DNA of 64,000 nt from Ovis canadensis. Its lineage: Eukaryota > Chordata > Mammalia > Artiodactyla > Bovidae. Position numbers and translations under genes: made by a program. Shown in pieces: positions 1 through 12,109 of the stretch (position 1 is its first letter; each line of letters starts with the position of its first letter). The DNA is taken from assembly GCF_042477335.2 (NCBI RefSeq), contig NC_091263.1:68194501-68258500 (forward strand). Reading direction: 5' to 3'. The notes under the pieces are model-generated. The model was not told the DNA's origin. It saw nothing but the letters and a program-made list of their open reading frames with translations, and did not search any database.

Positions 1-1811
1 TACATGGCTATAGACTGTTTCTTTCAGTCACACTGTAATTAGCACCCATTCTGAAACACTGCTGTCTTGTTTCTTTACGGCACTCCTGTAATTCTAAAAT
101 TTACTTTTCTCTCAATAATTCAATTTACTTAGTAATGCTATGCCATAACTAACCACCATGAAAAATGGGAACACCAGTGCAGTAAGAAGCTCAGAGGACA
201 CTCCGAACACGTTGAGAGAATGATAAACGCACTACTGATGGAGCTGTTCAGTCATAATAACCCGAGCGTGGCAGCAAGGGAGTAAAAGCGTCAGGCACTC
301 AGTCGAGTCCGACTCTCTGCGGCCCCACAGGCTACAGCCCACGCTCCTCCATCCGTGGAATCCTCCAAGCAAGACTACTAGGGTGGGTAGTCATTCCCTT
401 CTCCAGGGGAATCTTCCTGACCTAAGGATTGAACCCAGGTCTCCTGCATGGCAGGCAAATGATTTACCATCTGAGCCACCGGGGTGATAATTCCTAGGAC
501 CATGATACTTTTTCATGGAAGAAAAAAGAAAAAAAAACTCCTCTTTCTGTGGCAATGGTCTGCATTCCCAGTGGTAAAAGGAAACTGGCAGAGAAACTGG
601 GATCAACAGGCTCTCATCATCACTGGCTTCAGGTCAGCATCTCTTCATGTGTCTACCGATGACCACTAACATTTTTACATCCACACTATTCAAGACCTTT
701 AGCTTTGTCCACTCAAATGGGTCAGCAATGTCTACTTACAAATAAAACGTCACTGACAGGTCAAAAGAGTAACTGAAAATACATCTACACTGAAGCTTTT
801 ATAAGACACTAGGTTGTATCAATGTGGTATAAAGAAGTTTGGGGACTAAAGTTTAGAAGTAAACTAACAGTGTGATAAAAGCAGTCAGCCATTCTGAGAG
901 AGCAGCCACCAAGCAAGTCACAGGAAAGGCCACATCACCAAACTAAAACAGCTATCACTCCATTTGGTCAAACGAAGTTATATACAGTACTTAACGAAAA
1001 CAAGCAGATACTCAAGAAAACAGACTTAGTCCTAACTTTCTTACACTTTCGTATCCTATGCAAAATATCTTCATGTTTCACTTTATCCATTCTGAGGATA
1101 GTTACTATTTACTGAATGCCTACCCTATGGTCACCCAAATACTGTGCTTCAGAAAAAAATAAGAGAGTTCTGTCTAGAGGTGAATTTTTAAATAAGTGAC
1201 ATACGACCTTCTAAATGTGATTCTCACATGACACATTGATTTGTCACTGAGATTATTTCACATTAATCTAGTCAGAAATCAGTGTTCCACACAATTTAAC
1301 AACAAGTTGTTTTTCACACCCCAGAGAAGCAAAACCAAAATACAGATAGTTTAGATAAAGGTTAGGAAAACCATTCTGCCTAAAACATAAGTTTTACTGA
1401 TATATATATAATTTTTCATTTATTAAATTATCCTCATAGTCATGAATAGTTTCAAAAACAAAGCGGTTGTTAAAATTCCACACTTTATGCTAACACAACT
1501 TTCTCACACTCTAACACTTCAAATTTTATAGTTAGAGAGGAACATTAACATCAACAAAATCAATCCTGTTACAGTCCCGTTGAGAGAACAAATAAATAAG
1601 TTTTTAAATCCTTATGAAAAGTAAAATGCTAAAAATTTCAAGAAAAAGCATAAAATCAAGGCACAAAAATCAAATGAGGTAGTAAGAATTAAATTTTTTC
1701 TAAGAAGGCGCTCAGAGATCCACACACCAGCACAGACCTCGTCAGTTTGACTGCTACTGCAACTGAGATGTAACGTCTTTCAGGACGCTCATAACCCTGG
1801 CCGTGACGTAC
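1..1811 (-). other. SACM1L: SACM1L intron 2 (part)
   Basis: Intron running off the left edge. Apart from the Bov-tA at 288-485, the stretch 486-1811 is AT-rich and holds nothing I can name. The next SACM1L exon is not in it. Confidence 0.85.
288..485 (-). mobile_element. Bov-tA SINE
   Basis: Reverse Bov-tA. The tRNA-like head ends at ACCATCTGAGCCACC (468-482). Confidence 0.92.
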
Positions 1812-1909
1812 CTGAGAGCGTAACTTCTGTGGACACGCGGTCAATGATAAGTACATCATCTGCTCCATCATCACAAGCTTCCACATAAAATTTTTCAGGG
1901 GTGATGTGC
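1812..1909 (-). CDS. SACM1L: SACM1L coding exon 2 (phosphoinositide phosphatase SAC1)
   Basis: This internal exon encodes 32 full codons of the N-terminal part of SAC1, starting [18 protein letters not shown] and ending in the STEVTLS segment. The acceptor is TTAG at 1913-1910 after a pyrimidine-rich tract, and the donor is GTACGT from 1811. Its first base completes the Leu codon begun by exon 1, and its last base begins the next codon, so the phase matches exon 1. SAC1 is a membrane phosphatase of the ER and Golgi that dephosphorylates PI4P. Its catalytic CX5R site and C-terminal membrane anchors are encoded further left, outside the window. I recognise the product by memory of the mammalian N-terminus. 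Confidence 0.95.
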
Positions 1910-2184
1910 CTAAGAAGAAGTTCAAAACCATAAACAACTGAAGGAAATAACATGAACACTTCCCCAAAACCTACTGCAACAATGTAGTTCAACTTGGCAT
2001 CACTTCCCCAGCCTTTGAACAGATAAAGCTGTTATGCGGTTCGTATGTGTTCACTGCAACTCTGACTTGCGGCTGACACGGTTCCAGTCTGCTCTGGCAG
2101 CACTGTGACTCACAGAAGACAATCACACCAGAATCTAACTCGAGTCAGCAGCAGCGGAGGGAATGCCGCACAGCCGTCAGGAGC

Positions 2185-2350
2185 ACGGCCTGCGGGACCA
2201 GACTCACTGCGCTGTGTGAACCTGGGCACGCTCCTTATGCTCTCTGTTCTTCAGTTCCCTTTCCAACAAAATAGGGATACCACCAGACTCGTGAAACAGC
2301 ACTGCTGTGAGGATGCAAAGAGCTAACCATTGAGAGACTCTCAGAACACT
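2185..2350 (+). mobile_element. MIR SINE relic
   Basis: MIR-like order of motifs: CTGTGTGAACCTGGGCACG, CAGTTCCCTTTCC, GTGAGGATG. Old and diverged. Confidence 0.6.
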
Positions 2351-2715
2351 TGATACACAGTAACCAAGACGTGTTAGCCAAAAATACTAAGAAATGCATT
2401 TCTAGGAAATCGCTTAAAATAAACTTTAACATTTTGGTATTTTGTTAGAATGCCACCTATAATGTTCTTGGGGGGAAGAAAGACACTCTACAAAATAAAA
2501 AATAGGATAAAATCAGGGTTGGGAAAGAGTACTCAAAATGTATGCAACTTTTTAATATGAGTTCAACAAAAATGAAGTTGGATCTTCAAGAGAGAAACTG
2601 GGTAACTTCCGCAAGCAACTGAGCATGGTTCAGGAAATAACCATCAACAAAAACAACAGTGAAAATCAAGATTTGCATGCACTAAAACAATGGAGATTGA
2701 GGCTATTGTTAAGGT

Positions 2716-2909
2716 GGTGTGTGTATTAATCACGTCCGACTCTTTGTGACCCCATGGACTGTAGCCTGCCAGCCTCCTTTGCCCATGGGATCTTCAAGCA
2801 AGAATACTCGAGTGGGTTGCCATTTCCTTCTCCACAGGATTTTCCCAATCCAGGGATTGAACCTGGATCTCTTGTGTCTCCTGCACTGGCACCTGGGAAG
2901 CCCACTGGG
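2716..2909 (-). mobile_element. Bov-tA SINE
   Basis: Reverse Bov-tA from ACGTCCGACTCTTTGTGACC to the CCTGGGAAGCCC head. It sits 200 bp before a BovB fragment. Confidence 0.92.
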
Positions 2910-3109
2910 TTTATTATAATATTATTAAGACAGATAATAATAAACTATGGCCTCAAAAAGTTGGGAGTATAAAATGAAAAAGGGCAAAAGTTAACAGAGT
3001 TTTGCCAAGAAAACACATTGGTCATAGCAAACACCCTTTTCCAACAACACAAGAGAAGACTACATACACATGGACATCACCAGATGTAATTAGCCCCAAC
3101 TTTGCTCAT

Positions 3110-3447
3110 TACTCTTGAGAGTCCCTTGGACTGCAAGGAGATCCAGCCAGTCCAATCTAAAGATCAGTCCTGGGTGTTCTTTGGAAGGAATGATGCTAAA
3201 GCTGAAACTCCAGTACTTTGGCCACTTCATGCAAAGAGTTGACTCATTGGAAAAGACTCTGATGCTGGGAGGGATTGGGGGCAGGAGAAGGGGACGACAG
3301 AGGATCAGATGGCTGGATGGCATCACCGACTCGATGGACATTATTTTGGGTGAACTCCGGGAGCTGGTGATGGACAGGGAGGCCTGGTGTGATGCAATTC
3401 ATGGGGTCGCAAAGAGTCGGACACGACTGAGTGGCTGAACTGAACTG
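3110..3447 (+). mobile_element. BovB LINE 3' fragment
   Basis: The sequence matches the 3' end of BovB, from the CTTGAGAGTCCCTTGGACTG motif to GACTGAGTGGCTGAACTGAACTG. The translated [14 protein letters not shown] segment is the C-terminal part of the BovB protein. Heavily 5'-truncated. Confidence 0.93.
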
Positions 3448-3659
3448 TGTAATGCGGGCCAAGTTAGGAGTGTTACCTCATGCCAGGCCTTGTTAGGTAC
3501 TAGAGGTACAAAGTCTCCGGATCACAGAGCTTACATGGTAACGGGAAAGACAATACTCATGCAAGTGATTCCGTGATTTCAGATGGTGATCTGAACTACA
3601 AGGAAAATAAAGGGGCCTCCAGTGCAGGAAGGCAGAGTAGAGGGACACGCGTTCATCTC

Positions 3660-4020
3660 ATCCTGCAAGAACACCAAAATCACAACCATCTGTTGAACAA
3701 CCATCAACAGGAGGATGCTGGAACCTATCAAAAATGATACTCCATGACCAAAGACAGAGCAAAAACCACAGCAAGACAGCAGGAGGGGCACAATCACGAT
3801 AAAATCAAATCGCATACCCGCTGGGTTGGGCGACCTACAAACTGGAGAACACCCAAGAAGTTTCCCGACTGCTGTGAAGGCTCAGAACCCCATGTCAGGC
3901 TTCCCGGCCTGGGGAACCAACGGAGGGACTGGGAGTCCCCGGGGAATGCGACCTTGAGGCCAGCAGGATTTGGTTACAAGACTTCCCAGGACTGGGAAGG
4001 ACTTCCACAGGACTTCCACG
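3660..4020 (+). mobile_element. L1 5'-UTR unit 1
   Basis: Ruminant L1 5'-UTR sequence: the AACAACCATCAACAGGAGG entry, then GATGCTGGAACC and GCAGGAGGGGCACAATC. From about 3711 it is clearly related to 4297-4580, so the L1 promoter region is present as two tandem units with a Bov-A2 between them. Confidence 0.75.
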
Positions 4021-4293
4021 CTGCTGCTGCTGCTAAGTCGCTTCAGCCATGTCCGACTCTGTGACCCCAGAGATGGCAGCCCACCAGGCTCCCCTGTCCC
4101 TGGGATTCTCCAGGCACGAACACTGGAGAGGGTTGCCATTTCCTTCTCCAATGCTTGAAAGTGAAAAATGAAAGTGAGGTTGCTCAGTCATGTCCAACTC
4201 TTAGCAACCCCATGGACTGCAGCCTTCCAGGCTCCTCCATCCATGGGATTTTCCAGGCAAGAGTACTGGAGTGGGGTGCCATCACCTTTTCCT
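4021..4293 (-). mobile_element. Bov-A2 SINE between L1 5'-UTR units
   Basis: A near full-length dimeric Bov-A2 in reverse orientation, with a GCTGCTGCTGCT tail at 4020-4034 and two CCAGGCAAGAGTACTGGAG-type segments. No convincing target duplication is visible at its two edges. Confidence 0.92.
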
Positions 4294-6005
4294 CAGGAGG
4301 ATGCTGGAACCCACCAAAAAAACAGGTATCCCATGTCCAAAGACAAAGAAGAAGCTGCAGCAAAGACGGGAGGAGGGGCGCAATCACAATCAAATCAAAT
4401 CCCATACCCATCACGTGGGTGACCCAAAACTGGAGAAGAAGACCAAAGAAGTTCTCCCACTGCTGTGAGGGTTCAGAATCCGCAGGGCTTCCCAGTCCGG
4501 AGATCTGACAAAGGGACTAGGAATCCCCAGGGGATCTGGCCGCGAAGGTCAGCGGGACCTGATTACAGGACTTCCACAGGACGGGGGGAAACAGAGCCTC
4601 CAGCCTTGCAGGCACAAACAAAACCCTGGGCACACCAAGACCCAGAGCAAAGGAGCGGTGCGCCCACAGGAGTCTGAACCCAGACCACCTGCTAGTGTTG
4701 GAGGGTCTCCTGTGGGGGCGGGTCCGCAGCAGCAGCAGGCCCGGAAGGGCCCCTTGGTGTAAGCCCTCTTGGAGGTCACCATCAACCCTGCCACAGAGCG
4801 TGCAGACGCCAGGGCTGGGTCACCTCAGGCCAAACAAGTACCAGGGAGGGAGTGCGACTCCACCCCTCAGCAGATAACTGGATGAAAGCTTTACTGCGCA
4901 AGGCTCTGCCCTCCAGAGCAAGACCCAGTGTTTCCCACGACCAGTCCCTCCCATCTGGAATCTTACACAAGCCTCTTAGCTTCCTCCATCAGGGGGCAAA
5001 CAGAAGAAGCAAGAAGTGGCTTCTTGCCACAGTGGCTGAAAGAAAAACCATATTACATAAAGTTAATCAGGATGAAAAGCAAAGTTATGTCCCTGAGGAA
5101 GGGACCATATAAAACCCCCAAAAAACAACTAAATGAAGTAAAGATAGGAAACCTTTCAGAAAAACATTTCAGAGTAAGGATAGGGAAGATGATCTAGGAA
5201 AAACAATGAAGAAGATTCAAGAATGTTTACCAAAGACATACAAGAACTAAAGAACAAGCAAACAGAGATGAATAAGAAATACCTGGACGGAGTCAATAGC
5301 AGAAGACTTGAGGCAGAAGAACAGATAAACGGCCTGGAGGCCAGAATGGTGGAAACCACGGCCACAGAAGAGAATGCAGAGAAAGGAAAGAAAAGAAATG
5401 AAGACAGCCTCAGAGACCTCTAGAACAAGATCGAACGCACCAACATTAGCATTATAGCGGTCCCAGAAGGAGAAGAGAAAGAGAGAAAGGGTCTGAGCAG
5501 AGAGTCCCAGACAGGATAAACCCGAGGAGGAACACAGTGAGACACATAGTAATGAAACTGACAAAGATTAAAGACAGAGACAAAATATTAGAAGCAACAA
5601 GGGGAAAATAACATATAAAGGAACTCCCATCGGGCTATCAGCTGATTTCTCATCAGAAACTCTACAAGCCAGAAGGGAACGGCACCATGTGTTTAAAGTG
5701 ATGAAAGGGAGGACTCTACAACCAAGAATACTCTACCCAGCAAGACTCTCCTTCAGAGTGGACGGAGAAATGAAAAGCTTTCCAGACAAGCCAAAGTGAA
5801 GAGAATTCAGCACCACCAATCCAGCTTCACAACAAATGCTATAGGAACTTCCCTAGGCAGGAAATACAAGAGAAGGAAAAGACCTAAAGAAAATAAACCC
5901 CAAACAATTAAGAAATGGTAATAAGATCTTACACATCAATAATCACCTTAAATGTAAATGTATTAAATGCACCAACCAAAAGACTGACTGGGTGGATTAA
6001 AACGC
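4294..6005 (+). mobile_element. L1 5'-UTR unit 2, ORF1 and start of ORF2 (3'-truncated)
   Basis: L1 promoter sequence continues into a decayed ORF1. A coiled-coil-like stretch lies near 5223-5423 (EEQINGLEARMVE), and the C-terminal ORF1 region follows near 5590-5870. The start of ORF2 (CTTAAATGTAAATGTATTAAATGC) is at about 5948-5971, and L1 homology stops near 6005. Keeping the 5' end and losing the 3' end is the reverse of normal L1 truncation. Confidence 0.75.
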
Positions 6006-6410
6006 GCACGTACGCACTTTCACTTACCACACTCTGCTTGACCCTCCAATAGTATATTTTATATTGTTTAATTATGTTACCATTATGGCTTGCAACCGTA
6101 ATTAACTTTTGTTTTTTTTGTCTGGCTATTGACTGTGAAAACTGACAAACATCTTTCACTACTGTGATTATGTAACTATTACTCACTTAATACCATTGCA
6201 GTATGATTGGTCAACAGAAAAATAACAACTCTGTATCAGCGAAACTACAACTTAACAGAAAAAACTCTAGTCACTTTTCAAAATCCAGGTGCATATCAGA
6301 ATTATCTTGAAATGTTTTGAAGAATACAAATGCCCAGGTATTTACACTTGTTTGACTTACTATGAATAGAATGCTAGATTTCCAATTAAAAAAACAGATA
6401 CATAACAAGC

Positions 6411-6582
6411 AACAAAAGTTTACATACAGCCCAGGGAACTATAGTTGATATCTTGTTACAACCTATAGTGGACAATAATTTCAAAAATAATATGTGTATA
6501 ACTGAATCACTTTGCTGCACACTGGCAACACTGTAAGTCAACAATACTTCAATGAAATATATATATTAAGAAAAAAAAAAAG
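6411..6582 (+). mobile_element. L1 3'-UTR fragment
   Basis: Artiodactyl L1 tail with the GTATAACTGAATCACTTTGC segment and an A-rich end at about 6570-6581. It might be the displaced 3' end of the L1 to its left. Confidence 0.8.
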
Positions 6583-6778
6583 AGCTGCAGAATAGGAGAG
6601 CACAGAAAGGAAGAACGGGGAGAGGAAGAGAGGGGTACAATCCAGGACGCTCAACATCCGCTGAGCGGGAACTTCAGGACAGCAGACAAGAAAAGAAATC
6701 TATCAAAGAAACCTCAAACCAAAGGACAAGTTTCCAGATGTAAAAGGGCCACCAAATAAACATGCACAGCGCACACGT

Positions 6779-6873
6779 GCACACACACACACACACACAG
6801 GCACATTCAGGGTAAAATTTCAAAACACCGTACAGACACAATCCTAAAGTTTCCGGGGGGGGGGGGGGGGGGG
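6779..6873. repeat. (AC)n microsatellite and G19 homopolymer
   Basis: An AC repeat at 6779-6799 is followed 55 bases later by an uninterrupted run of 19 G at 6855-6873. Confidence 0.95.
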
Positions 6874-6879
6874 AACAGC

Positions 6880-7330
6880 CAAAAAAGTAAGAGAAAGAAG
6901 TACTGAAATATTCAACAGGCAAACTACTGGATTACTCAACAGCAACACATTCTGGACTATTTAACAGCAAGGTCTTCAATTCTAAAGGATAATAAAGTCC
7001 TAGCTGAGAATTCTATACTTAGCCACAGTATCATATAAATGTACCTGAGGACAACATGGAAACATTTGCAGACGTGCAACATCTGAAAAGATACTTCTCT
7101 TTCACTCTTTCTGGGAAAGAAGGAAAAGCTCTTTCACCAAAATGGAGTAAATCGACAGTCAGAATCCAGAGCAGGAGAGAGGTAAAAGACATTGTCGTGA
7201 TGATGGTGAAGCGAGGGTCCAGGACAACAGCTTACACAACAGGCCTAAGGAACAGCCAGTCAGATTAACGCAGAGAGGACAGGGCTCCCAGAGGCCAGAC
7301 TCAGAGAAGGAAATGAATCGACAGCTACCT
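6880..7330 (+). mobile_element. Possible old L1/HAL1 ORF1 remnant
   Basis: The wording around 6995-7050 (GAGAATTCTATACTTAGCC) and the following frame resemble the C-terminal ORF1 region of old L1 or HAL1 elements. Strongly decayed. Confidence 0.4.
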
Positions 7331-7424
7331 GACTTATCTGAGAAGTTTTATCGCTGTCCCAGAGACTGAAGATTTATTAGCAATAAGAACACAAAGAAAA
7401 GCCAAGCAAATAAAATACAAGCAG

Positions 7425-7655
7425 TTTTTTTAAAAAACTTCTTAGTTTGTACTGGGGACTAGCCCATTAACAACCAATGTTTCGGTGGTTTCAGGTGAAC
7501 AGCCATACATAGACTTGTATCCACTCTGCCCCAAACCCCTCTCCCATCCAGGATGCCACATAACATCAAGCAGAGTTCCACGAGCCATGCAGTGCGTCTT
7601 TGTTAGTCATCCATTTTGAACACAGCAGTGTGTACATGCCCATCAAAAAAGACAC
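7425..7655 (-). mobile_element. L1 3'-UTR fragment, reverse
   Basis: Resembles reversed artiodactyl L1 3' UTR (TTTCAGGTGAACAGCCATAC, CCCCTCTCCCATCC). Diverged. Confidence 0.55.
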
Positions 7656-8334
7656 TTTCTAATTCAAGGAAAAACAAAGCGCTTTTATAAGCAAATATAA
7701 TAACATACTGTTGATGTCCTTTGAGTCAATCATATGCAACCATAATAATGTGAGCACTGAATCTCTTAAAATTACCACATTGAGAGGAGAGAAAGAGAGG
7801 TACAAAAACTAAATTCCCATTTTTTGAAGCAGAAAGTCATCATGTGACTAAAACTGGAAAAAAATCAGGAAATGGCACTGCAAGCGTGTCGTTCCCAGGC
7901 GCAGAGCGAAGCACCGGAGGAAACAGCCTACAAGCATGAAAGCAGGTCCCTGGGACCGCGGGGCTTGGGCGGGCGAAGAGTGCTCTTCACAATAGCGTTG
8001 TTCGTTTCAAACCGCTCCCTTGTATTAGATGACAATGATAACTAACTTTTAAAAGGCGTTAAAAGAACAAAAACAAACATAAGAGTAACTGTGGTTCAAG
8101 CTAAAAAAGAGTTCCATCTAGCCCAAGGGCTTTGGGAGCTTTGCTGAATCTAAGTTACTACTGGGCTGCCAGCAGGCTGCGCTGATCGATGTTATTGAAA
8201 ACAGTTTATAAATTGGAAAAATGAAGATATGAACAGTGACTGCTACCTAATCAACATTTCTAAGAAGAGTAATTACAAGTAACAGCCCAGAAGCCAACTA
8301 ATCTTAACAGCAAGTATCATTCCAACTCGTTTCT

Positions 8335-8552
8335 TGTTTAGTCCCGCAGTTCTGTCAGACTCTTTTCGATCCCACGGACTATAAGCCGCCAGGCTCCTCT
8401 GTCCACGGGATTTCCCGGGCAAGAATACTGGAGTGGGCTGCCACTGCCTGCTCCAGGGGATCTTCCCGACTCAGCGATGGAACCCACTCCTCTCATGTCT
8501 CGTGCACTGGAAGGCGGGCTCTTTCCCACTAGCGCTACCCGGGGAGCTCTGC
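8335..8552 (-). mobile_element. Bov-tA SINE
   Basis: Reverse Bov-tA, diverged in its head (CACTAGCGCTACCCGGGG). Confidence 0.88.
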
Positions 8553-8747
8553 GGCAGTTACACTGTACCCAATAAGAGGAGAGAGGAACTGGGTTTTCTC
8601 TGATTAGAAGCTCTACAAACCATCACTAAAGCCAAGTTCTGCCTGGAGTTTTTCCAAAATCAACCAGTCAACAGGCTACACCAAGTTCTCAACAGATTAA
8701 GTACACAGAAACTAAGAACACTCAATGATGAACAAATATAGGCAAGG

Positions 8748-8877
8748 AACTTCCCTTTTGGTCCAGTGGTGAAGACCCTGTTCCCAATGCCCGGGCATGG
8801 ATTCCAGCCCTGGTTTGAGGAACTTAAGATCTCACATGCCCCTCTCTGTGGCCAAAAAAAAAAAAAAAAAAAAAAAT
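8748..8877 (+). mobile_element. CHR-type SINE, short form
   Basis: CHR head (AACTTCCCTTTTGGTCCAGT), then GATCTCACATGCC and a 23-base A tail at 8854-8876. Confidence 0.85.
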
Positions 8878-9354
8878 CCTAAGATAAAAATAAAGATTGA
8901 TTCTCTGGTTTGCAAACGTGTGTGTGTGTGTATAGGCAAAATTTTCTTCCTGTTGCAAAAGGAAAAATAATGGCCTTCAACTGATGTGATTTTTTTTCAA
9001 ATTACTTATCTTACAAGGTAGATTCCAGAAGTTAAAGAAATTCCCTGTGAGAAGATTATTTGATCATTAACTAAGCTGTTGATATCAAATCTCTAAAGTT
9101 CAGAGTAATATCACATACTAAAATAAACTGGTGAAGTCATAAGAATCCAGGAGGTGTTAACAATTCTAACTCAACAGGAATACTACCTGGTGTCTTTCAA
9201 GACAGCAGACTTGACATCAACCCAGAGTTCTGGCCTCTGTTAAGATGACACTTAGTTTTTGGAAGACACATCAAAGTAGGCCCAAGCTTGAACTCTCTCT
9301 TCTTGATCCCAGAGACCATGGACTTCAAAGCCCATTAGGTTTAAAAATAAAGGG

Positions 9355-10440
9355 CTGTTAGGTCCATGGAGAGGCGACGCCAAGATGGCAAAGGTAGGAA
9401 GATCGTGAGCCCGCCTCCTCCCACAGGCACACCCACGTCACATTTACAGAGCAACTACCGATGAGACGAAGGGAGAGACCAGCAGGAGACCCTCTACAAC
9501 TACAGACACAGAGAAGGAACCACAAGACCGGCAGGAGGGAGGAGACGCAGGGTAGGCAAGATCCATACCCCCGGGCAGGTGCCCCCCCAAAAGGGAGGAT
9601 ACCTCAACTGCAGAGGCTCTCCCCAAGGCGCGAGGGCCCCAGCCCCACGTGGAGTGGGCGCTCCAGCTGGGCGCTCCTCCACTGGGAAGACCAGTCCCTA
9701 CAGCGTTTCACTTCGAAGGCCAGTGGGCCTTACTTTCAGGAGAGCCAGAGGGCTGTGGGAAACAGATTCCACTCTTAAAGGGCGCACACAGAATCTCCCA
9801 TGCTCCAGGACAGAAGCAATCATTTGAAAGGAGCCTGGGTCAGACTCACCTGCCGACCCCAGAGGGAGAAGGATGGTGGCAGACATCTCTCCCTCTATCA
9901 CAAGGTCGCTGGCACTGGCACCTGCCACTCTGGAATCCTCTTAGCTTATCAGCACAAGGACCTCGCCCCACTAGCTGCCTAGCCTGGCCTGACTCCACAA
10001 GCGTCAGTACTGGGACACCTCAGGCCAAGCAACTGGCCAGGCAGAGACACAGCCCACCTACCCACCGGCAGACATGCTGTCTTAAGACCCGAGTCCACAG
10101 CTGCCCCACGACCCAGCCCTGTACACCAAAGGGCACAGGATCAGCCCTAGACACCAGGGTCCCGGGACTAGCCCCAGGATCCCCAGGACCCTGCAGCCAG
10201 AGGCCCTGGGACCCAGCTCCACCCACCAGTGGGCTGGCACCACCCCTGGGGGCCCCTAGGTCCCAGCCCCACAGTCCAGTGGGCAGACAACAGCCCCAGG
10301 ACCACTGCAGCCCTACAGCCTGCCATATCAGAACCCAGCCGCACATTCTGAGACTGAGCTCTGCCCACCAGCAGGGCAACTCCGGCTCTGGGCCACCGTG
10401 CGCTCTGCAGCCAGTGGACACGGCCAGGAAAATCACCTGC
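9355..10440 (+). mobile_element. L1 5'-UTR
   Basis: Begins with the L1-type GACGCCAAGATGGCAAAGG segment and continues through CAGAGGCTCTCCCCAAGG and GGGCTGTGGGAAACAG to a proline-rich, GC-rich stretch. The long open frame 9649-10455 falls inside it and is explained by base composition. Confidence 0.75.
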
Positions 10441-11336
10441 ATCCACAATGAGTAGTTAAGGGATACGCAAAACAAAAAGATACAAAGCATGATGTCAAAT
10501 GAGTAAACACGCGGGGCTGGGGGCGGGGAGGAGAGCAGTGAAAGCGCAGGGTGGTTACAGTGCTTTTCACTTAAGAGAGCAGCAGCTTAAAATAATGATA
10601 GAGACTTCTATATGTAAACCTCGCAGTAACCACAAACCAAAATTCTGTAACAGATACACACGTGCCTGCGCGCACGCACAGAGACACACACAGGACTTCT
10701 TCCAAGTGCACAGGGAACATTCTCCAGGACAGTGTGTTGGAAAAACTGTGGACAGCTACGTGTAAAAGCACTAAAGCGTTCCCTCACACGGTGCACAAGG
10801 GTGAATTCAAAGCGGGTTAGAGATTTCAATGCAAGCTCTGAAGACATGAATTTCTAGAAGAAAACATAGGCACAATGCTTTCTGACATCCATCTCAGTAA
10901 TTTTTTTTTTGATATGTCTCCGCAGGCAAAGGAAACAAAATCAAAAATAACAAATGTAACTACATCAAATTAAAAAGCTTTTGCACAGCGAAGGAAACTA
11001 TGAACAAGAGGCAGCCTCCTGAATGGGAGAAGTTATATGCAAATGATATATATGACATACAGAACTCTAACAGCTCAAGAGGAAAAAGACGAGCGACCTG
11101 GTTAAAAAACGGGCAGAGGATCTGGACAGACATCCTTCCAAGCAGACATTCAGATGGCCAACATTCACATGAAGAGGCGCCCCGCATCACTACTCATGAA
11201 GGAAATGCCAATCAAAACCACAACGAGACGCCGTCTCTCACTTGGCAGCTGGCTGTTATCAAACAGACAACAAAGAACAAGTATTGTCAAGAATGTGGAG
11301 AAAATGGAACCCTTGTGCCCTGGTGATAAATCAGCG

Positions 11337-11611
11337 CTGCTGCTGCTGCTGCTAAGTCACTTCAGTCGTGTCCGACTCTGTGCAACCCCATAGATGGCAG
11401 CCCACCAGGCTCCCCTGCCCATGGAATTCTCCAGGCAAGAACACTGGAGTGGGTGGCCATTTCCTTCTCCAATGGGTGACAGTGAAAACTGAAAGTGAAG
11501 TGGCTCAGTCGTGTCCGACTCAGCGGCCCCAAGGACTGCAGCCCACCAGGCTCCTCCGCCCATGGTATTCTCCAGGCAAGAGTACTGGAGTGGGGTGCCA
11601 TTGCCTTCTCC
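11337..11611 (-). mobile_element. Bov-A2 SINE inserted in L1
   Basis: Full-length reverse Bov-A2 flanked by a 12-bp imperfect target duplication (GATAAATCAGCG at 11325-11336, GATAAATTAGTG at 11612-11623). The L1 is therefore older than this SINE. Confidence 0.94.
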
Positions 11612-12092
11612 GATAAATTAGTGCAGTCACTATGAAAAAGAGAAGGGAGGTTCCTCAAAAAATTAAAAACAGAACTACCATATGATCCAGCAATTCCATT
11701 CCTGGGTATTTAACTGAAGAAAACAAAAATGGTAACTAGAAAAAATTAATGCATTCCTACATTCAATGCAACATTATTTACAAAAGCCAAGATATGGAAA
11801 CAATCCAAGTGCTCGTCAACAGAGAAATGGATAAAGATGATGTGTTTTATATACATACACACACACACACACACACAGGAATATTACTCAGCCATAACAA
11901 AAGAATGAAATCTTGCCATTGTTAACAACCAATGAACTAAAAGGGTATCATGGTGAGTGAAATGAGTCAGAACGAGAAAAGCAAAGTCTGTATGACTTCA
12001 ACTGTATGTAGACTCTAAAAGACAAAGCAAAGACACAAACCTAAAGGAACAGAAGCGGAATCACAGATGCAGGGAACCGGGTGCTGGGGCAT

Positions 12093-12109
12093 GGGGGGGG
12101 GGGGGGGGG
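12093..12109. repeat. G17 homopolymer
   Basis: Seventeen consecutive G followed by a GT repeat, in the L1 3' UTR. Confidence 0.95.

Noticed and set aside
9649-10455. 268-aa open frame, the longest in the window
   Set aside because: It lies within an L1 5' UTR and is proline/serine-rich through composition only.
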